Shown here in pieces: positions 31,161-40,216 of a DNA stretch of 64,000 bases (position 1 is its first letter; each line of letters starts with the position of its first letter). The notes below the pieces were generated by a model. It was not told the DNA's origin. It ran no database searches and saw only the letters and a list, made by a program, of their open reading frames with translations. The position numbers and the translations under genes were made by a program. The stretch spans positions 62,001-126,000 of the forward strand of contig NZ_CAKLBV010000006.1 in the NCBI RefSeq assembly GCF_920984675.1. Direction: 5' to 3'. This DNA comes from Methylobacterium sp. Leaf118 (GTDB lineage: Bacteria > Pseudomonadota > Alphaproteobacteria > Rhizobiales > Beijerinckiaceae).

Positions 31161-31303
31161 GGCGCTCTTTGCCGAAGCGGACACCGTTTCGGCTTAAGTG
31201 AGCGCGACGAAACAAAGACTGAGAGCCGTGCTCACGTCCCCCGTGATCGGGCACGGCTCTGGTCGATCGTCCGGGAGCCCGGATCAGGCAAGCCCGCGCG
31301 GCG

Positions 31304-31413
31304 TTTGAGCGAAGCTCAAATCCGCAATCCCGAAGGGATCAACCGGATTTGGTGTGATTCCCTCCGATCCTGCGCCCCGTGCCGGATTCCGCATCCGGCA
31401 CGGGGCCTTTTTT
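31304..31413 (+). ncRNA. Candidate small RNA or structured 3' region
   Basis: Three hairpins lie in order on the plus strand. The first is TTTGAGC-GAA-GCTCAAA (31304-31320). The second is CAAATCCG...CGGATTTG (31317-31352), which shares four bases with the first and so competes with it. The third is a strong terminator (31374-31413). No gene on the plus strand needs this terminator other than the His-rich gene 210 bp upstream. It may be that gene's 3' end or an independent small RNA; no promoter was identified. Confidence 0.3.
31374..31413 (+). terminator. Strong rho-independent terminator
   Basis: A 14-bp perfect stem (GCCCCGTGCCGGAT / ATCCGGCACGGGGC) with a 5-base loop is followed by CTTTTTTAT. 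It faces the 3' end of deoA, which comes from the other strand, and can insulate the two directions. Confidence 0.9.
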
Positions 31414-31450
31414 ATGGAGGGCCTGGCGTCAGGCGCTCGGGGCGATGCGC

Positions 31451-32761
31451 CTAACCCAGGCGCTCCAGGACGGCCTCCCGAGGCGCGGGGAGCGCCTCGC
31501 CGATGCGGTAGGCCGCCCGGAGGGCCATTTCGGCCCGGTCCGCGGCCGCCGCGTCCACGGCATGAACCATCGCCAGCACGTCGCCGCTGCCGAGCCGGTC
31601 GCCCGGTCGGGCCAGGTGCGAGAAGCCGACCCGCGGGTCGATGGCGTCCTCGGGCCGGGCGCGCCCGCCGCCGAGCCCGATCACCGCGAGCCCGACCGCC
31701 CGGGTCTCCACCGATTCGACGGTTCCCGCCGTCCCGGCCGTGACCGCGCGAATCACCGGCGCCCGCGGCAGGTGACGCTCCGGGGCGTCCGCGAGGTCGG
31801 CCGGTCCCCCGAGCGCCGCCACCATCCGGGTGAAATGCTCCCGCGCGGCCCCGGATTCGAGCGCCTGCAACAGGCACGCCTCGGCCGCGTCCACCGTCGC
31901 CGCCAGCCCGCCCAGCACCAGCATCTCGGCGCCGAGCGCCAGCGTCACCGCGTGGAAGCGCGGCTCGCGGACCCGTCCGTTCAGGTAATCCACCGCGTAG
32001 TGCACCTCGACCGCGTTGCCGGCGGCGGAGGCGAGGGGCGCGTCCATGTCGGTCACGACGGCGCGGGTGCGAAGCCCCGCGGCGTTGGCGACCGTGACGA
32101 TGCTCTCGGCAAGCGCCCGGGCGTCCTCGCGTCCCGTCATGAAGGCGCCCGAGCCGGCCTTCACGTCCATGACGAGGCCGTCAAGCCCGGCCGCGAGCTT
32201 CTTGGCCAGGATCGAGGCCGTGATGAGGTCGAGGGATTCCACGGTGCCGGTCACGTCGCGGATGGCGTAGAGGCGCCGGTCGGCCGGGGCGAGATCGGCG
32301 GTCTGGCCGATGATGGCACAGCCCGTATCCCGGACCACCGCGCGGAACCGGTCGAGCCCGGGGGCCCCGTCGTAGCCGGGAATGCTGGCGAGCTTGTCCA
32401 ACGTGCCGCCCGTATGGCCGAGGCCGCGGCCGGCGATCATCGGCACGATGCCGCCGCAGGCCGCCACCAGGGGGGCGAGGACGAGGCTCACCGTATCGCC
32501 GACGCCGCCGGTGGAGTGCTTGTCGAGGATCGGGCCGGGCAGGTCCCAGGCCAGCACCGTTCCGGATCGGGTCATGGCGCGGGTCAGCGCCACCCGCTCG
32601 TCGAGGGAGAGGCCGCGGAAGAACACTGCCATGGCGAAGGCCGCCGCCTGCCCCTCCGTCACCTGGCCCGCGGTGAGCCCCGCGATGAAGCCGGCGATAT
32701 CCTCGGGCGCGAGGGCCCGGCCGTCGCGCTTGTCGCGGATGATTTCCTGCGGGAGCCTCAT
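31451..32761 (-). CDS. deoA: Thymidine phosphorylase
   Basis: A 436-residue pyrimidine nucleoside phosphorylase that splits thymidine or deoxyuridine with phosphate to base and deoxyribose 1-phosphate. Family motifs are [18 protein letters not shown] (phosphate and nucleoside binding), [14 protein letters not shown], and [23 protein letters not shown]. The last gene of a four-gene salvage operon; its start overlaps the end of deoC by four bases (ATGA). Length is standard. The C-terminal domain ends at the terminator-bearing intergenic region. Confidence 0.95.
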   Translation of the reverse strand: MRLPQEIIRDKRDGRALAPEDIAGFIAGLTAGQVTEGQAAAFAMAVFFRGLSLDERVALTRAMTRSGTVLAWDLPGPILDKHSTGGVGDTVSLVLAPLVAACGGIVPMIAGRGLGHTGGTLDKLASIPGYDGAPGLDRFRAVVRDTGCAIIGQTADLAPADRRLYAIRDVTGTVESLDLITASILAKKLAAGLDGLVMDVKAGSGAFMTGREDARALAESIVTVANAAGLRTRAVVTDMDAPLASAAGNAVEVHYAVDYLNGRVREPRFHAVTLALGAEMLVLGGLAATVDAAEACLLQALESGAAREHFTRMVAALGGPADLADAPERHLPRAPVIRAVTAGTAGTVESVETRAVGLAVIGLGGGRARPEDAIDPRVGFSHLARPGDRLGSGDVLAMVHAVDAAAADRAEMALRAAYRIGEALPAPREAVLERLG

Positions 32762-33522
32762 GCAGCCTGATCCCTGGCGCGGAGGAGATCGTCGAGGAGG
32801 GTGCTGGCGCCGATCCGCATGCTGTGCGGACCGACCCAGCCCGGCCCCATGATCCGTTCGGCCAGAGCGAGATAGCGCGCCGCGTCCTCGACCCGGCGCA
32901 GGCCCCCCGACACTTTCAGCCCCGCCGCACGCCCGGTCCCCGCCGCGCGGATGGCCAGAAGCATCGTCTCGGCCGCCTCGGGCGTCGCCGAGACCAGGGT
33001 CTTGCCCGTCGAGGTTTTGAGGAAGTCGGCGCCCGCTTCCAGCGCCAGCCGGCTCGCCGCCGCGACGGCGGCGCTGTCGGGCAGCATCCCGGATTCAAGG
33101 ATGACCTTGAGGAGGATGCTCCCGCCGCAGGCCCCCCGCACCGTCTCGACCATTGCGCGGGCCACCCCCGCCTCGCCGCGCAGAAGCGCCCGGTAGGGCA
33201 GGACGAGGTCGATCTCCTGCGCCCCGTCGGCGAGCGCCCTGCGCGTCTGTGCGAGCGTCGCCTCCCCATCCTCCCCGCCGGCCGGAAAGTTGACGACCGT
33301 CGCCACCCGCACCGGGTGGCCGGCAAGCGCCCGAACGGCCGAGGCGACGAAGGCCGGCCAGACGCAGACCGCCGCGACCCCTTCGGCGCAGGCCCGGGCA
33401 CAGAGCGCTGTGACGGCGGCCTCCGTGCAGGTCTCGCTGAGATCGGTCAGGTCGAGGAGCGGCACCGCCCGGCGGGCGACGTCCGCGGCCTCCAGGGGCG
33501 GGAGGGAATTGGGCGGTGTCAT
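32758..33522 (-). CDS. deoC: Deoxyribose-phosphate aldolase
   Basis: A 254-residue class I aldolase that converts 2-deoxyribose 5-phosphate to glyceraldehyde 3-phosphate and acetaldehyde. Motifs are [49 protein letters not shown] with the Schiff-base Lys region, and [19 protein letters not shown]. The ATG at 33522 begins the conserved region. It lies 10 bp after the phosphorylase gene and overlaps deoA, so the four genes form one transcript for nucleoside catabolism. Confidence 0.93.
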   Translation of the reverse strand: MTPPNSLPPLEAADVARRAVPLLDLTDLSETCTEAAVTALCARACAEGVAAVCVWPAFVASAVRALAGHPVRVATVVNFPAGGEDGEATLAQTRRALADGAQEIDLVLPYRALLRGEAGVARAMVETVRGACGGSILLKVILESGMLPDSAAVAAASRLALEAGADFLKTSTGKTLVSATPEAAETMLLAIRAAGTGRAAGLKVSGGLRRVEDAARYLALAERIMGPGWVGPHSMRIGASTLLDDLLRARDQAA

Positions 33523-33532
33523 CCGAGAATCC

Positions 33533-34351
33533 TCAAGGCGCCGGAAGGCGGGCCGCGAAGGCGGCGGCGAGGCGGGCGAGGTCCGCGCCGGCCCGCGCCG
33601 CCACGGCCTTGGTCTCGGCGTGGTGCGGATCGCCGCCCGCGACGCCCGCGCCGAAGTTCGTGACGACCGAGACCGCCGCGACCTCGAGGCCGAGGAAACG
33701 CGCCAGGATCGTCTCCGGCACGGTCGACATCCCGACGAGGTCGGCCCCGAGCCGGCCGGCCATGCGCACCTCGGCCGGCGTCTCGAAGCTCGGGCCGCGG
33801 AACCACGCGTAGACGCCCTCAAGCAGGGGGATTGTCTCCGCCTCCGCCGCCGCTTGCAGCGTCGCGCGAAGGGAGGGGGCGTAGGCATCGGTCATCGGCA
33901 CGAAGCGGGCGTCCGACGGCTCGCCGACCAGCGGGTTGTGGCCGGAAAGGTTGATGTGGTCCGAGAGCATGACGAGGCTGCCGGGGCCGGCCGCCGGCAT
34001 CAGCGAGCCGGCCGCGTTGGTGAGGAGCAGGGTCCGTGCGCCGAGGGCGGCGATCGTCTCGAGGGGCACGCGCATGGCGGCGGGGTCGCCCCGCTCGTAG
34101 GCATGGGCGCGGCCTTCCAGCACCAGGACTGGGCGGCCCGACAGCCGCCCGCGGTGGAGGCGCCCGCCATGGCCGGACACGCCGGGGGCGGGAAAGCCCG
34201 GGATCTCGGCATAGGCGAGGCTTTGGCGCTCCGTCACCGCCTCGACCAGGGCGCCGAGCCCGGTCCCGGTGACGATGGCGAGCGCGAAGGGACCCTCGAA
34301 GCCCCCGGCGCGCAGCCGCGCGAGGGCGGCCTCAGCCGGCATCGACGCCAT
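33533..34351 (-). CDS. Purine nucleoside phosphorylase (PNP class II)
   Basis: A 272-residue trimeric-type purine nucleoside phosphorylase acting on inosine and guanosine (and deoxy forms). Motifs are IVTGTGLGALVEAV at the phosphate site, GHGGRLHRGRLSGRPVLVLEGRAHAYERG, LLTNAAGSLMPAAGPGSLVMLSDHIN, and VGMSTVPETILARFLGLEVAAVSVVTNFGAG. The ATG at 34351 overlaps the end of cdd by 20 bases; another ATG at 34342 is possible. It gives the purine arm of this salvage operon. Confidence 0.9.
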   Translation of the reverse strand: MASMPAEAALARLRAGGFEGPFALAIVTGTGLGALVEAVTERQSLAYAEIPGFPAPGVSGHGGRLHRGRLSGRPVLVLEGRAHAYERGDPAAMRVPLETIAALGARTLLLTNAAGSLMPAAGPGSLVMLSDHINLSGHNPLVGEPSDARFVPMTDAYAPSLRATLQAAAEAETIPLLEGVYAWFRGPSFETPAEVRMAGRLGADLVGMSTVPETILARFLGLEVAAVSVVTNFGAGVAGGDPHHAETKAVAARAGADLARLAAAFAARLPAP

Positions 34352-34760
34352 GATCCGGCAAGTGTTCGGGCCCGAAGGACGCGGGCAGCAAGGCTTCCAG
34401 CGTGAAGCGGCTGCGCAGGCCGTCGGGGCCGGCGACGAAGATCGGCGTGTCCGGCCCGGCGAATTCGCGGATGCGCTGGCGACAGGCACCGCAGGGCGTG
34501 ACCGGCGCGGGACTGTCGGCCAGAATCAGGATCGCCCGGATGCGTCGTCCGCCCGCCGCCACCATGGCGGCGACGGCGCCGGCCTCGGCGCAGGTGCCGA
34601 CCGGATAGGCCGCGTTCTCGACATTGCACCCGGCATGAACGCGGCCCGCCTCGTCGCGCAGCGCCGCCCCGACGGCGAAGCCCGAATAGGGCGCATGCGC
34701 CTGCTCCCGCACCGCGCGGGCCGCCGCGAAGAGGGCGTCGAGATCCGGGTCTGCGGTCAT
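34332..34760 (-). CDS. cdd: Cytidine deaminase
   Basis: A 142-residue zinc enzyme that deaminates cytidine and deoxycytidine to uridine forms. The catalytic motifs are present: CNVENAAYPVGTCAEAGAV (HAE-like site in which Cys replaces His and Glu acts as proton shuttle) and the zinc cysteines in PCGACRQRI. The start is ATG 34760. It is the first gene of the cdd-PNP-deoC-deoA operon and overlaps the next gene. Confidence 0.93.
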   Translation of the reverse strand: MTADPDLDALFAAARAVREQAHAPYSGFAVGAALRDEAGRVHAGCNVENAAYPVGTCAEAGAVAAMVAAGGRRIRAILILADSPAPVTPCGACRQRIREFAGPDTPIFVAGPDGLRSRFTLEALLPASFGPEHLPDHGVDAG

Positions 34761-34900
34761 GGGCGGGCCGGGGCGCGGGCATTCATGGCCCGGTTTGGCC
34801 CGAGCCCGGCCCCGATGTCGAGGGGCGGACGGTCGACAGGGCCGGGACGCGCTTCTAAGACCAAGCGGCACGGAAGGCGCGGCAGGGGAGCGCGACGAAT

Positions 34901-35125
34901 ATGCTCGGACGCTACGATCGTGGGTCCAACGGCGGCGAGGCCAAGGTCGAGTACGGCGACGGCAACTGGCGGGTCCTGAAGCCCGGCGCCTATGTGCGCT
35001 GCGCCGTGACCGGCGAGGCGATCCCCCTCGATGCCCTGCGCTACTGGAACGTCGACCGGCAGGAGCCCTATGCCGGCCCGGAGGCCGCGATGGAGCGGCT
35101 CAAGGCGCTGCGCGCGGCCCCATAG
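34901..35125 (+). CDS. DUF2093 family protein
   Basis: A 74-residue protein matching DUF2093: GEAKVEYGDGNWRVLKPGAYVRCAVTGEAIPLDALRYWNVDRQEPYAGPEAA. Function is unknown. In rhizobia-like genomes it regularly sits next to lpxK, as here, which hints at an envelope link. Its 3' end overlaps the 3' end of lpxK on the other strand by 26 bp. Confidence 0.85.
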   Translation: MLGRYDRGSNGGEAKVEYGDGNWRVLKPGAYVRCAVTGEAIPLDALRYWNVDRQEPYAGPEAAMERLKALRAAP

Positions 35126-36113
35126 GGGCGCCGCCGAGGAGGTCCTCGGCGAGCTGGCGGCGCAGGGCGAGCGCGTCGGCGAAGACGAGGTCGACCCGAA
35201 GCACCGCGATGGTCGCGGCTCCCCGGACCGGCAGCCGCACCGCATCCTTCTCCGTCGTGACGAGGCCGGCTCCCTCACGCTCCGCCAGCGCCCGGAGCGC
35301 CTCGATCTCCGCCGCACGATAGGGGTGGTGATCGGGAAACGCCCGCGTGGCGACGATCCGCGTGCCGAGGCCTGCCAGCGTGTCGAAGAACTTTTGCGGG
35401 CGACCGATCCCGGCGAAGGCGACGACCCGGCGGCCGGCCCAGGACGCGGACGCCTCCGGCACGAGGCGGGCGCGATGCACCGGCATGCCGCGCGCCGCCG
35501 CGGCGGCCGCCAGCCGCTCGCCCGGTGCCCCGTCCCCGACCAGCACGAGCCCGCCGACATGCGGCCAGTGCCGTTCGAGCGGCGCCCGCAGGGGACCGGC
35601 GGGGAAGCACAGGCCGTTGCCCGCCCCCGCGCCCGCATCGACCACGGCGAGCGAAAGGGTCTTGGCGAGGCCCGGATTCTGCAGCCCGTCGTCCATCACG
35701 ATCACGTCGGCGCCGCCCGCCGCGCAGAGCCTCGCGCCCGCTGCCCGGTCGCGGGCGACGATCGTGGCGGCATGGCGGGCGAGCAGCAGCGGCTCGTCGC
35801 CGACCGCGTCGGCGCCGTGCACCGCCGGATCGACCCTCACCGGTCCGGCCAGGCGCCCGCCATAGCCCCGGCTCAGGAAGGCCGGATGGCAGCCGAACCC
35901 GTCGCGCAGGAGGCGGGCGAGGGCGAGCGCGGTCGGGGTCTTGCCGGCACCGCCGAGGGTGACGTTGCCGATGCACAGGACCGGGCAGGGCCCGGACGCG
36001 CCGGGCCGGTCCATCCGCCGGGCGGTCGCGGCGCCGTAGCGCCGACCCGCGGGCGCCAGCAGGCGGGCGAGGGGATGATGGGGCTCCCCGGCCCAGAAGC
36101 CGGGCGGGCGCAT
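35100..36113 (-). CDS. lpxK: Tetraacyldisaccharide 4'-kinase
   Basis: A 337-residue membrane-associated kinase that phosphorylates the 4' position of the lipid A disaccharide. The P-loop is GNVTLGGAGKTPTALALARLL, followed by AFLSRGYGG and the DDGLQNP motif (catalytic Asp). The N-terminal hydrophobic stretch contacts the membrane. The ATG at 36113 overlaps the stop of waaA by one base (TGATG), and the transcript order DUF374-waaA-lpxK gives a compact lipid A/Kdo operon. Confidence 0.94.
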   Translation of the reverse strand: MRPPGFWAGEPHHPLARLLAPAGRRYGAATARRMDRPGASGPCPVLCIGNVTLGGAGKTPTALALARLLRDGFGCHPAFLSRGYGGRLAGPVRVDPAVHGADAVGDEPLLLARHAATIVARDRAAGARLCAAGGADVIVMDDGLQNPGLAKTLSLAVVDAGAGAGNGLCFPAGPLRAPLERHWPHVGGLVLVGDGAPGERLAAAAAARGMPVHRARLVPEASASWAGRRVVAFAGIGRPQKFFDTLAGLGTRIVATRAFPDHHPYRAAEIEALRALAEREGAGLVTTEKDAVRLPVRGAATIAVLRVDLVFADALALRRQLAEDLLGGAPMGPRAAP

Positions 36114-37417
36114 CAGACGCGCTCGCGGGCGGCGAGCTTCATCTGCACCACGTAGGGGTCGAGCACCGCCAGCGTGCGGCCGACCGCGCCCTCGAACGGC
36201 TCCAGCGCCGCCTGGGCCCGCCGGGCCATCGCGGCCAGGGCGTGCCGGTCCGCCACGAGGGCGTCCACGGCCTCCGCGAGGTCGTCCTCCCCGGTCACCG
36301 GCCGGGCGCCGCCCGCGGCATCGAGGGCGCCGTAGGGCTCGATGAAGTTGTGGATATGCGGGCCGTGCAGGATCGCGCTGTCGAGGCGCACCGGTTCGAT
36401 CGGGTTCTGGCCGCCATGGTCCACCAGCGAGCCGCCGAGGAAGACCAGGGGGCAGAGGCGGTAGAACAGGCCCAGCTCGCCCAACGTGTCGGCGACGTAG
36501 AGGTCGATGTTCGCGAGCGGCCGCCCGCCCTTGGAGCGCCGGGTCGCCCGCAAGCCCATTTCGGCCGCCGCCTCCGCCGCCGCTTGACCGCGATGGGGAT
36601 GGCGCGGGGCCAGGACCGTGAGCAGGCGGGGATGGCGCGCCTTCAGCCGGGCATGGACCCGCGCGACCACCGCGTCCTCGCCGGGATGGGTGCTCGCGGC
36701 GACCCAGACCGGGCGGTCGCCGATCATGTCGCCGAGATAGGCGCGCTGCTGCGCATCGGCCGGGGGGACGGCGGCATCGTATTTGAGGTTGCCGACGACG
36801 CTGATGCGCGGGGCGCCCAGCCGGGCGAAGCGCTCGGCGTCGTCGCGGGTCTGGCACAGGCACACGGCGATGCGCGACAGCAGCGCCCGGGCGGTGCGCG
36901 GCGAGCGGCCCCAGCCCTGGAACGAGCGCTCCGACATCCGCCCGTTGACCAGAACGAGCGGGATGCGGCGCTCGTGCAGGGCCACGATGGTGTTGGGCCA
37001 GATCTCGGATTCGGCGACGAGGGCGAGGTCCGGCTGCCAATGGGCCAGGAAGCGCTCGACCCAGCGGGGGGCGTCGAGGGGGACGTATTGATGCACGGCG
37101 CCGGCCGGCAGGCGCTTGCTCAGAAGGTCGGCGGCGCTGCGGGTTCCGGTGGTGATCAGCACCGAGCAGCCGCGGGCGATCATGCCCTCGATCAGCCCGA
37201 CCAGGGAGAGCGCCTCGCCGATGCTGGCCCCGTGCATCCAGACGAGATGGCCGACCGGGCGGGCTCGGCCGGGCCGGCCCCGGCGCTCGGACAGGCGCGC
37301 CGGATCTTCCTTGCCGCGTCGGGAGCGCCACGCGAGCAGCCCGGCCACCGCCGGCTCGCCGAGATAAAGTCCGTAGCGGTAGGCCCGCAGGGCGACGGGC
37401 AGCGGCGGCACCCTCAC
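36113..37417 (-). CDS. waaA: 3-deoxy-D-manno-octulosonic acid transferase
   Basis: A 434-residue inner-membrane GT30 enzyme that adds Kdo to lipid A precursor. It has an N-terminal membrane anchor (YRYGLYLGEPAVAGLLAW), the catalytic Glu in WMHGASIGEALS, the acceptor-site motif LVAESEIWPN, and CMP-Kdo binding in GGSLVDHGGQNPIEP. The likely start is GTG 37417, which overlaps the DUF374 stop (GTGA); a second GTG two codons later is possible. Earlier in-frame codons lie inside the neighbouring gene and are not part of the protein. Confidence 0.93.
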   Translation of the reverse strand: MRVPPLPVALRAYRYGLYLGEPAVAGLLAWRSRRGKEDPARLSERRGRPGRARPVGHLVWMHGASIGEALSLVGLIEGMIARGCSVLITTGTRSAADLLSKRLPAGAVHQYVPLDAPRWVERFLAHWQPDLALVAESEIWPNTIVALHERRIPLVLVNGRMSERSFQGWGRSPRTARALLSRIAVCLCQTRDDAERFARLGAPRISVVGNLKYDAAVPPADAQQRAYLGDMIGDRPVWVAASTHPGEDAVVARVHARLKARHPRLLTVLAPRHPHRGQAAAEAAAEMGLRATRRSKGGRPLANIDLYVADTLGELGLFYRLCPLVFLGGSLVDHGGQNPIEPVRLDSAILHGPHIHNFIEPYGALDAAGGARPVTGEDDLAEAVDALVADRHALAAMARRAQAALEPFEGAVGRTLAVLDPYVVQMKLAARERV

Positions 37418-38160
37418 GCGGAGTGACCCAGCGCGCCGCCGACGGGCGTCCCGATCCGGTCGGGTCGGCCGACTAGGGTGTAGGCGCGGTCGTGGATGCG
37501 GTTCAGTTCGGTCTGGACGCGGGTGCGCAGGACCTCGACCGCCTCGGGCGCGAGCTCGCGGGGGACGTGGATCGCCTCGCCGAACACCATGGCGCCGCGC
37601 CCGAAGGGCAGGCCGAAGCAGGCCCGGTCCCAGGAGTTGAAGCGGATATGCCGGCTCGTCACCACCGCCACGGGGATGATGGGACAGCCGGAGAAGCGGG
37701 CCAGCATGATGATGCCGGCATCGCACACCCGCGAGACCTTGGGCACGTCGGCCGAGAAGGCGACGGTCTCCCCGCCCTTGAGCGCCTTGACCATGGCCCG
37801 CAGGCCCTCGGCCCCGCCTTTGGCGCGGGCGTCGCGGACCTCACGGCCCCGGGCGCCGGAGGCGCGCATCACGCGGACGCCCATGCGTTCCAGGGCCATG
37901 GTGTTGATGTTTCCATCGGGCGAGCGGGAGATGATCGTCGCGATCCGGTCGTGCGGGCGGCGCATGAACGAGATCATCGTGTGCTGGCCGTGCCACATCG
38001 CGGCAATGAACGGGCCGGTCGCGTCGAGCCGCGCGTCGATGCCGGCGGGCTCCACGGTGAAGCGGTTGGTCCGCCGCACGAGCCGCAGGTAGCCGGCGGC
38101 GAGGTAGGAGAGCCCCCGCTGTACGGCGGGCTTGCGGCCAATGGTCTTGATCAGGCCCAT
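37414..38160 (-). CDS. DUF374 lysophospholipid acyltransferase family protein
   Basis: A 248-residue protein of the DUF374 group of the LPLAT/LpxL-like acyltransferases. The catalytic HxxxxD-type motif appears around MWHGQHTMISFMRRPHDRI, followed by the glycine-rich SADVPKVSRVCDAGIIMLARFSGCPIIPVAV. It is the first gene of the operon DUF374-waaA-lpxK, the usual arrangement in alphaproteobacteria, and probably acylates lipid A or its precursor at the inner membrane. The exact acyl donor and site are unknown. Confidence 0.85.
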   Translation of the reverse strand: MGLIKTIGRKPAVQRGLSYLAAGYLRLVRRTNRFTVEPAGIDARLDATGPFIAAMWHGQHTMISFMRRPHDRIATIISRSPDGNINTMALERMGVRVMRASGARGREVRDARAKGGAEGLRAMVKALKGGETVAFSADVPKVSRVCDAGIIMLARFSGCPIIPVAVVTSRHIRFNSWDRACFGLPFGRGAMVFGEAIHVPRELAPEAVEVLRTRVQTELNRIHDRAYTLVGRPDRIGTPVGGALGHSA

Positions 38161-38259
38161 GGGATCGGACGGCTCCGCTCCTCATCGCATCGAATGGACC
38201 CGCGGGGTCTACCCTCAAGCCGCCTGCGGAGGCAACGCGGGCGGGCCGCTCGGCAACCC

Positions 38260-38298
38260 CGAGTCGTGCTCCCGAGTCTTGCCTTCGAGTCGTGCCCC
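38260..38298. repeat. Three 13-bp tandem repeats (CGAGTCGTGC core)
   Basis: CGAGTCGTGC, CGAGTCTTGC and CGAGTCGTGC begin at 38260, 38273 and 38286, an exact 13-bp period. They lie in the 240-bp divergent region between the DUF374 operon and the phosphoesterase gene. Such spacing could be a multi-site operator; no regulator is known. Confidence 0.75.
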
Positions 38299-38399
38299 AT
38301 TGCGGCGGAGTTCGGGCGGCGGATCGCACGGTCTGGCGACCCGCCGCGGCCCGCGGGGTGTTGACGGGAGACCCCGTTGCCCCGATGCGGAGCGCCGAG

Positions 38400-39341
38400 A
38401 TGTTCAGGCTCGCCCACCTCACCGATCCCCATGTCGGGCCGCTGCCCCGGCTGCGCCTGCGCCAGCTGTTGAGCAAGCGGGCGACCGGGTACGTCAACTG
38501 GCGCCGCGGACGCGGGCGGCACCATTGCATGGACCTGCTCGGCGCCCTGGTCGCCGACCTGCACGCGCAGGGAAGCGACCATGTCGCCTGCACCGGCGAC
38601 CTGTGCAATCTCGGCCTGCCCGACGAGTGGGACACCGCCCGCATCTTCCTGGAGGCGCTCGGCCCCGCCGACCGGGTAAGCTTCGTTCCGGGCAACCACG
38701 ACGCCTATGTGCGCGGCTCGCTCGAGGGCCTTCTGCGCGCCTGCGGCGGCTGGACGGCGGCCGATGACGGTCAGGCCGGGCTTTTTCCCTACCTGCGGCG
38801 CCGCGGGCCGCTCGCCCTGGTCGGCCTCTCCTCGGCGATTCCGACGAAGCCCTTCGCGGCGACCGGGCGGCTCGGGCCGCCGCAGATCGAGCGGGCCGAG
38901 GCGCTGCTGCGCGCGCTCGGGCAGGCGCCCGACCGGCCCTGCCGCGTGGTGATGATCCACCATCCGCCCCATCCGGGCGGGGCCGCCTCGGGCCGCGAGC
39001 TGAAGGACGCGGAGGCGTTCGTGGCGATGGTCGGCCGCGTCGGCGCCGACCTGATCCTGCACGGTCACAATCACGTGGGCACCGTCGCCCACATCCCCGG
39101 CCCCGACGGGCGGCCGGTGCCGGTGGTCGGCGCGCCCTCCGCCTCGGCCCGCTCGCTCCTCGTGAACCGGCGCGCCTCCTACTACCTCTACACGATCACG
39201 CCGGCGGCGGCGGGCCATCACATCGCCGTGGTGGAGCGGGGGCTCGACGAGGCCGGCGGCATCGCCGAATTGTCGGGCTTCGACATCGAGGCGCCGCCGC
39301 CCGACCGTCTCGGGCGCGCGCCGCGGCGCCGGCGGGAGTGA
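38400..39341 (+). CDS. Metallophosphoesterase
   Basis: A 313-residue calcineurin-like phosphoesterase. Metal and catalytic motifs are LTDPHVG (DxH), CTGDLCN (GD), FVPGNHDAYV (GNHD), MIHHPPHPG and LHGHNHVG (GHxH). The start at 38400 is supported by GGAG eight bases before it; an ATG at 38385 is an alternative. No signal peptide is evident, so a cytosolic or peripheral role is likely; the substrate (for example a nucleotide or phospholipid precursor) cannot be told. It is divergent from the lipid A operon. Confidence 0.88.
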   Translation: MFRLAHLTDPHVGPLPRLRLRQLLSKRATGYVNWRRGRGRHHCMDLLGALVADLHAQGSDHVACTGDLCNLGLPDEWDTARIFLEALGPADRVSFVPGNHDAYVRGSLEGLLRACGGWTAADDGQAGLFPYLRRRGPLALVGLSSAIPTKPFAATGRLGPPQIERAEALLRALGQAPDRPCRVVMIHHPPHPGGAASGRELKDAEAFVAMVGRVGADLILHGHNHVGTVAHIPGPDGRPVPVVGAPSASARSLLVNRRASYYLYTITPAAAGHHIAVVERGLDEAGGIAELSGFDIEAPPPDRLGRAPRRRRE

Positions 39342-39366
39342 GGCGCGGGCCCACGCCCGGCCGGAC

Positions 39367-39846
39367 TCAGTTCAGGCCCATCCCCTTCGACAGGCCGTTG
39401 GCGCGGGGCAGGGGGCGCAGGAGGCTCTTCACCTGCGAGAACGGGCGCGGCCGGTTGATCACCTCGTCGAGGCGCGACCACAGCGTCTTGGGCGAGAACG
39501 GCTTGGCGATGATCTCGTTCACGCCCAGCGCGATCGCCCGGTCGACCACGTTGCGCCGGGGCTGACCCAGCATCAGGATGATCGGCACCGTCGGCGACGG
39601 CGAGGTCGCGGGCGTACGGGCCAGGCGGATGAATTCCTCGCCGGACAGGATCGCGAGATCCCAGTCGATGATGGTCAGGTCCGGCTTGCTCTCGGCGAGC
39701 ACGCCGAGCGCCTCGGCGCCGTCGGGCGCCTCCAGCACGCGCTTGATGCCGACGCGCATCAGCATGTCGCGCACGATGCGGCGGATGTAGAGGCTCTCGT
39801 CGACGACGAGGGCCGACAGGTCCGGAAAGGTCGGGGTGGCGATCAT
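39367..39846 (-). CDS. Single-domain response regulator
   Basis: A 159-residue receiver domain with an acidic residue in VVDESLYIRRIVRDML, a phospho-acceptor region LTIIDWDLAILSGEEF and the Lys in IIAKPFSPKTLW. The usual DD pair is VDE. A C-terminal tail of about 30 residues (FSQVKSLLRPLPRANGLSKGMGLN) has no domain. No kinase gene is adjacent, so its partner is unknown. It converges on the metallophosphoesterase gene. Confidence 0.85.
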   Translation of the reverse strand: MIATPTFPDLSALVVDESLYIRRIVRDMLMRVGIKRVLEAPDGAEALGVLAESKPDLTIIDWDLAILSGEEFIRLARTPATSPSPTVPIILMLGQPRRNVVDRAIALGVNEIIAKPFSPKTLWSRLDEVINRPRPFSQVKSLLRPLPRANGLSKGMGLN

Positions 39847-40216
39847 CGGCGGCTCGGCACCGGAGCGACGGCACTCGGGTGTTCCCGGGCCGGATGCTAG
39901 CGGGCGCCGGTTTGCGCTTCCCTAAAGCCCCCCGGCAAAATGCGCGCGATCCCGGTCGCCTCCGGTCGCAAGTCCAGATTTCATCGGCGATTCCGGCCCT
40001 CTCGATCGGCGCTACGCAGTTCACTACGAAAAAAGGCGGGCGAGAGCACGGTCAGGTTAGAAGTTCCTTGCGGTCCGAGCAGGATTGCGTCAGACCTGAG
40101 GCGTTGCTCTCGGTAGCCGCTGCCGAGGGGATGATAGTGCGGGGCGTGGGCTGTCTCGAGATAGCGCGCACGCGGTATTCGAGACGTGGCGGGCGGACGG
40201 TTTTTGCGAGCTTTCA
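39847..40216. other. 370-bp region before the cold-shock gene
   Basis: No convincing gene is seen between the receiver gene and the cold-shock protein gene. Bacterial cold-shock genes often have long structured leaders, and that is one likely use of this stretch, but no specific cold-box element was identified. Confidence 0.4.

Noticed and set aside
31260..31400. tRNA gene in the gap between the His-rich gene and deoA
   Set aside because: The hairpins do not form a cloverleaf with a CCA end or a GTTC-type T loop; they fit a terminator and two small stems.
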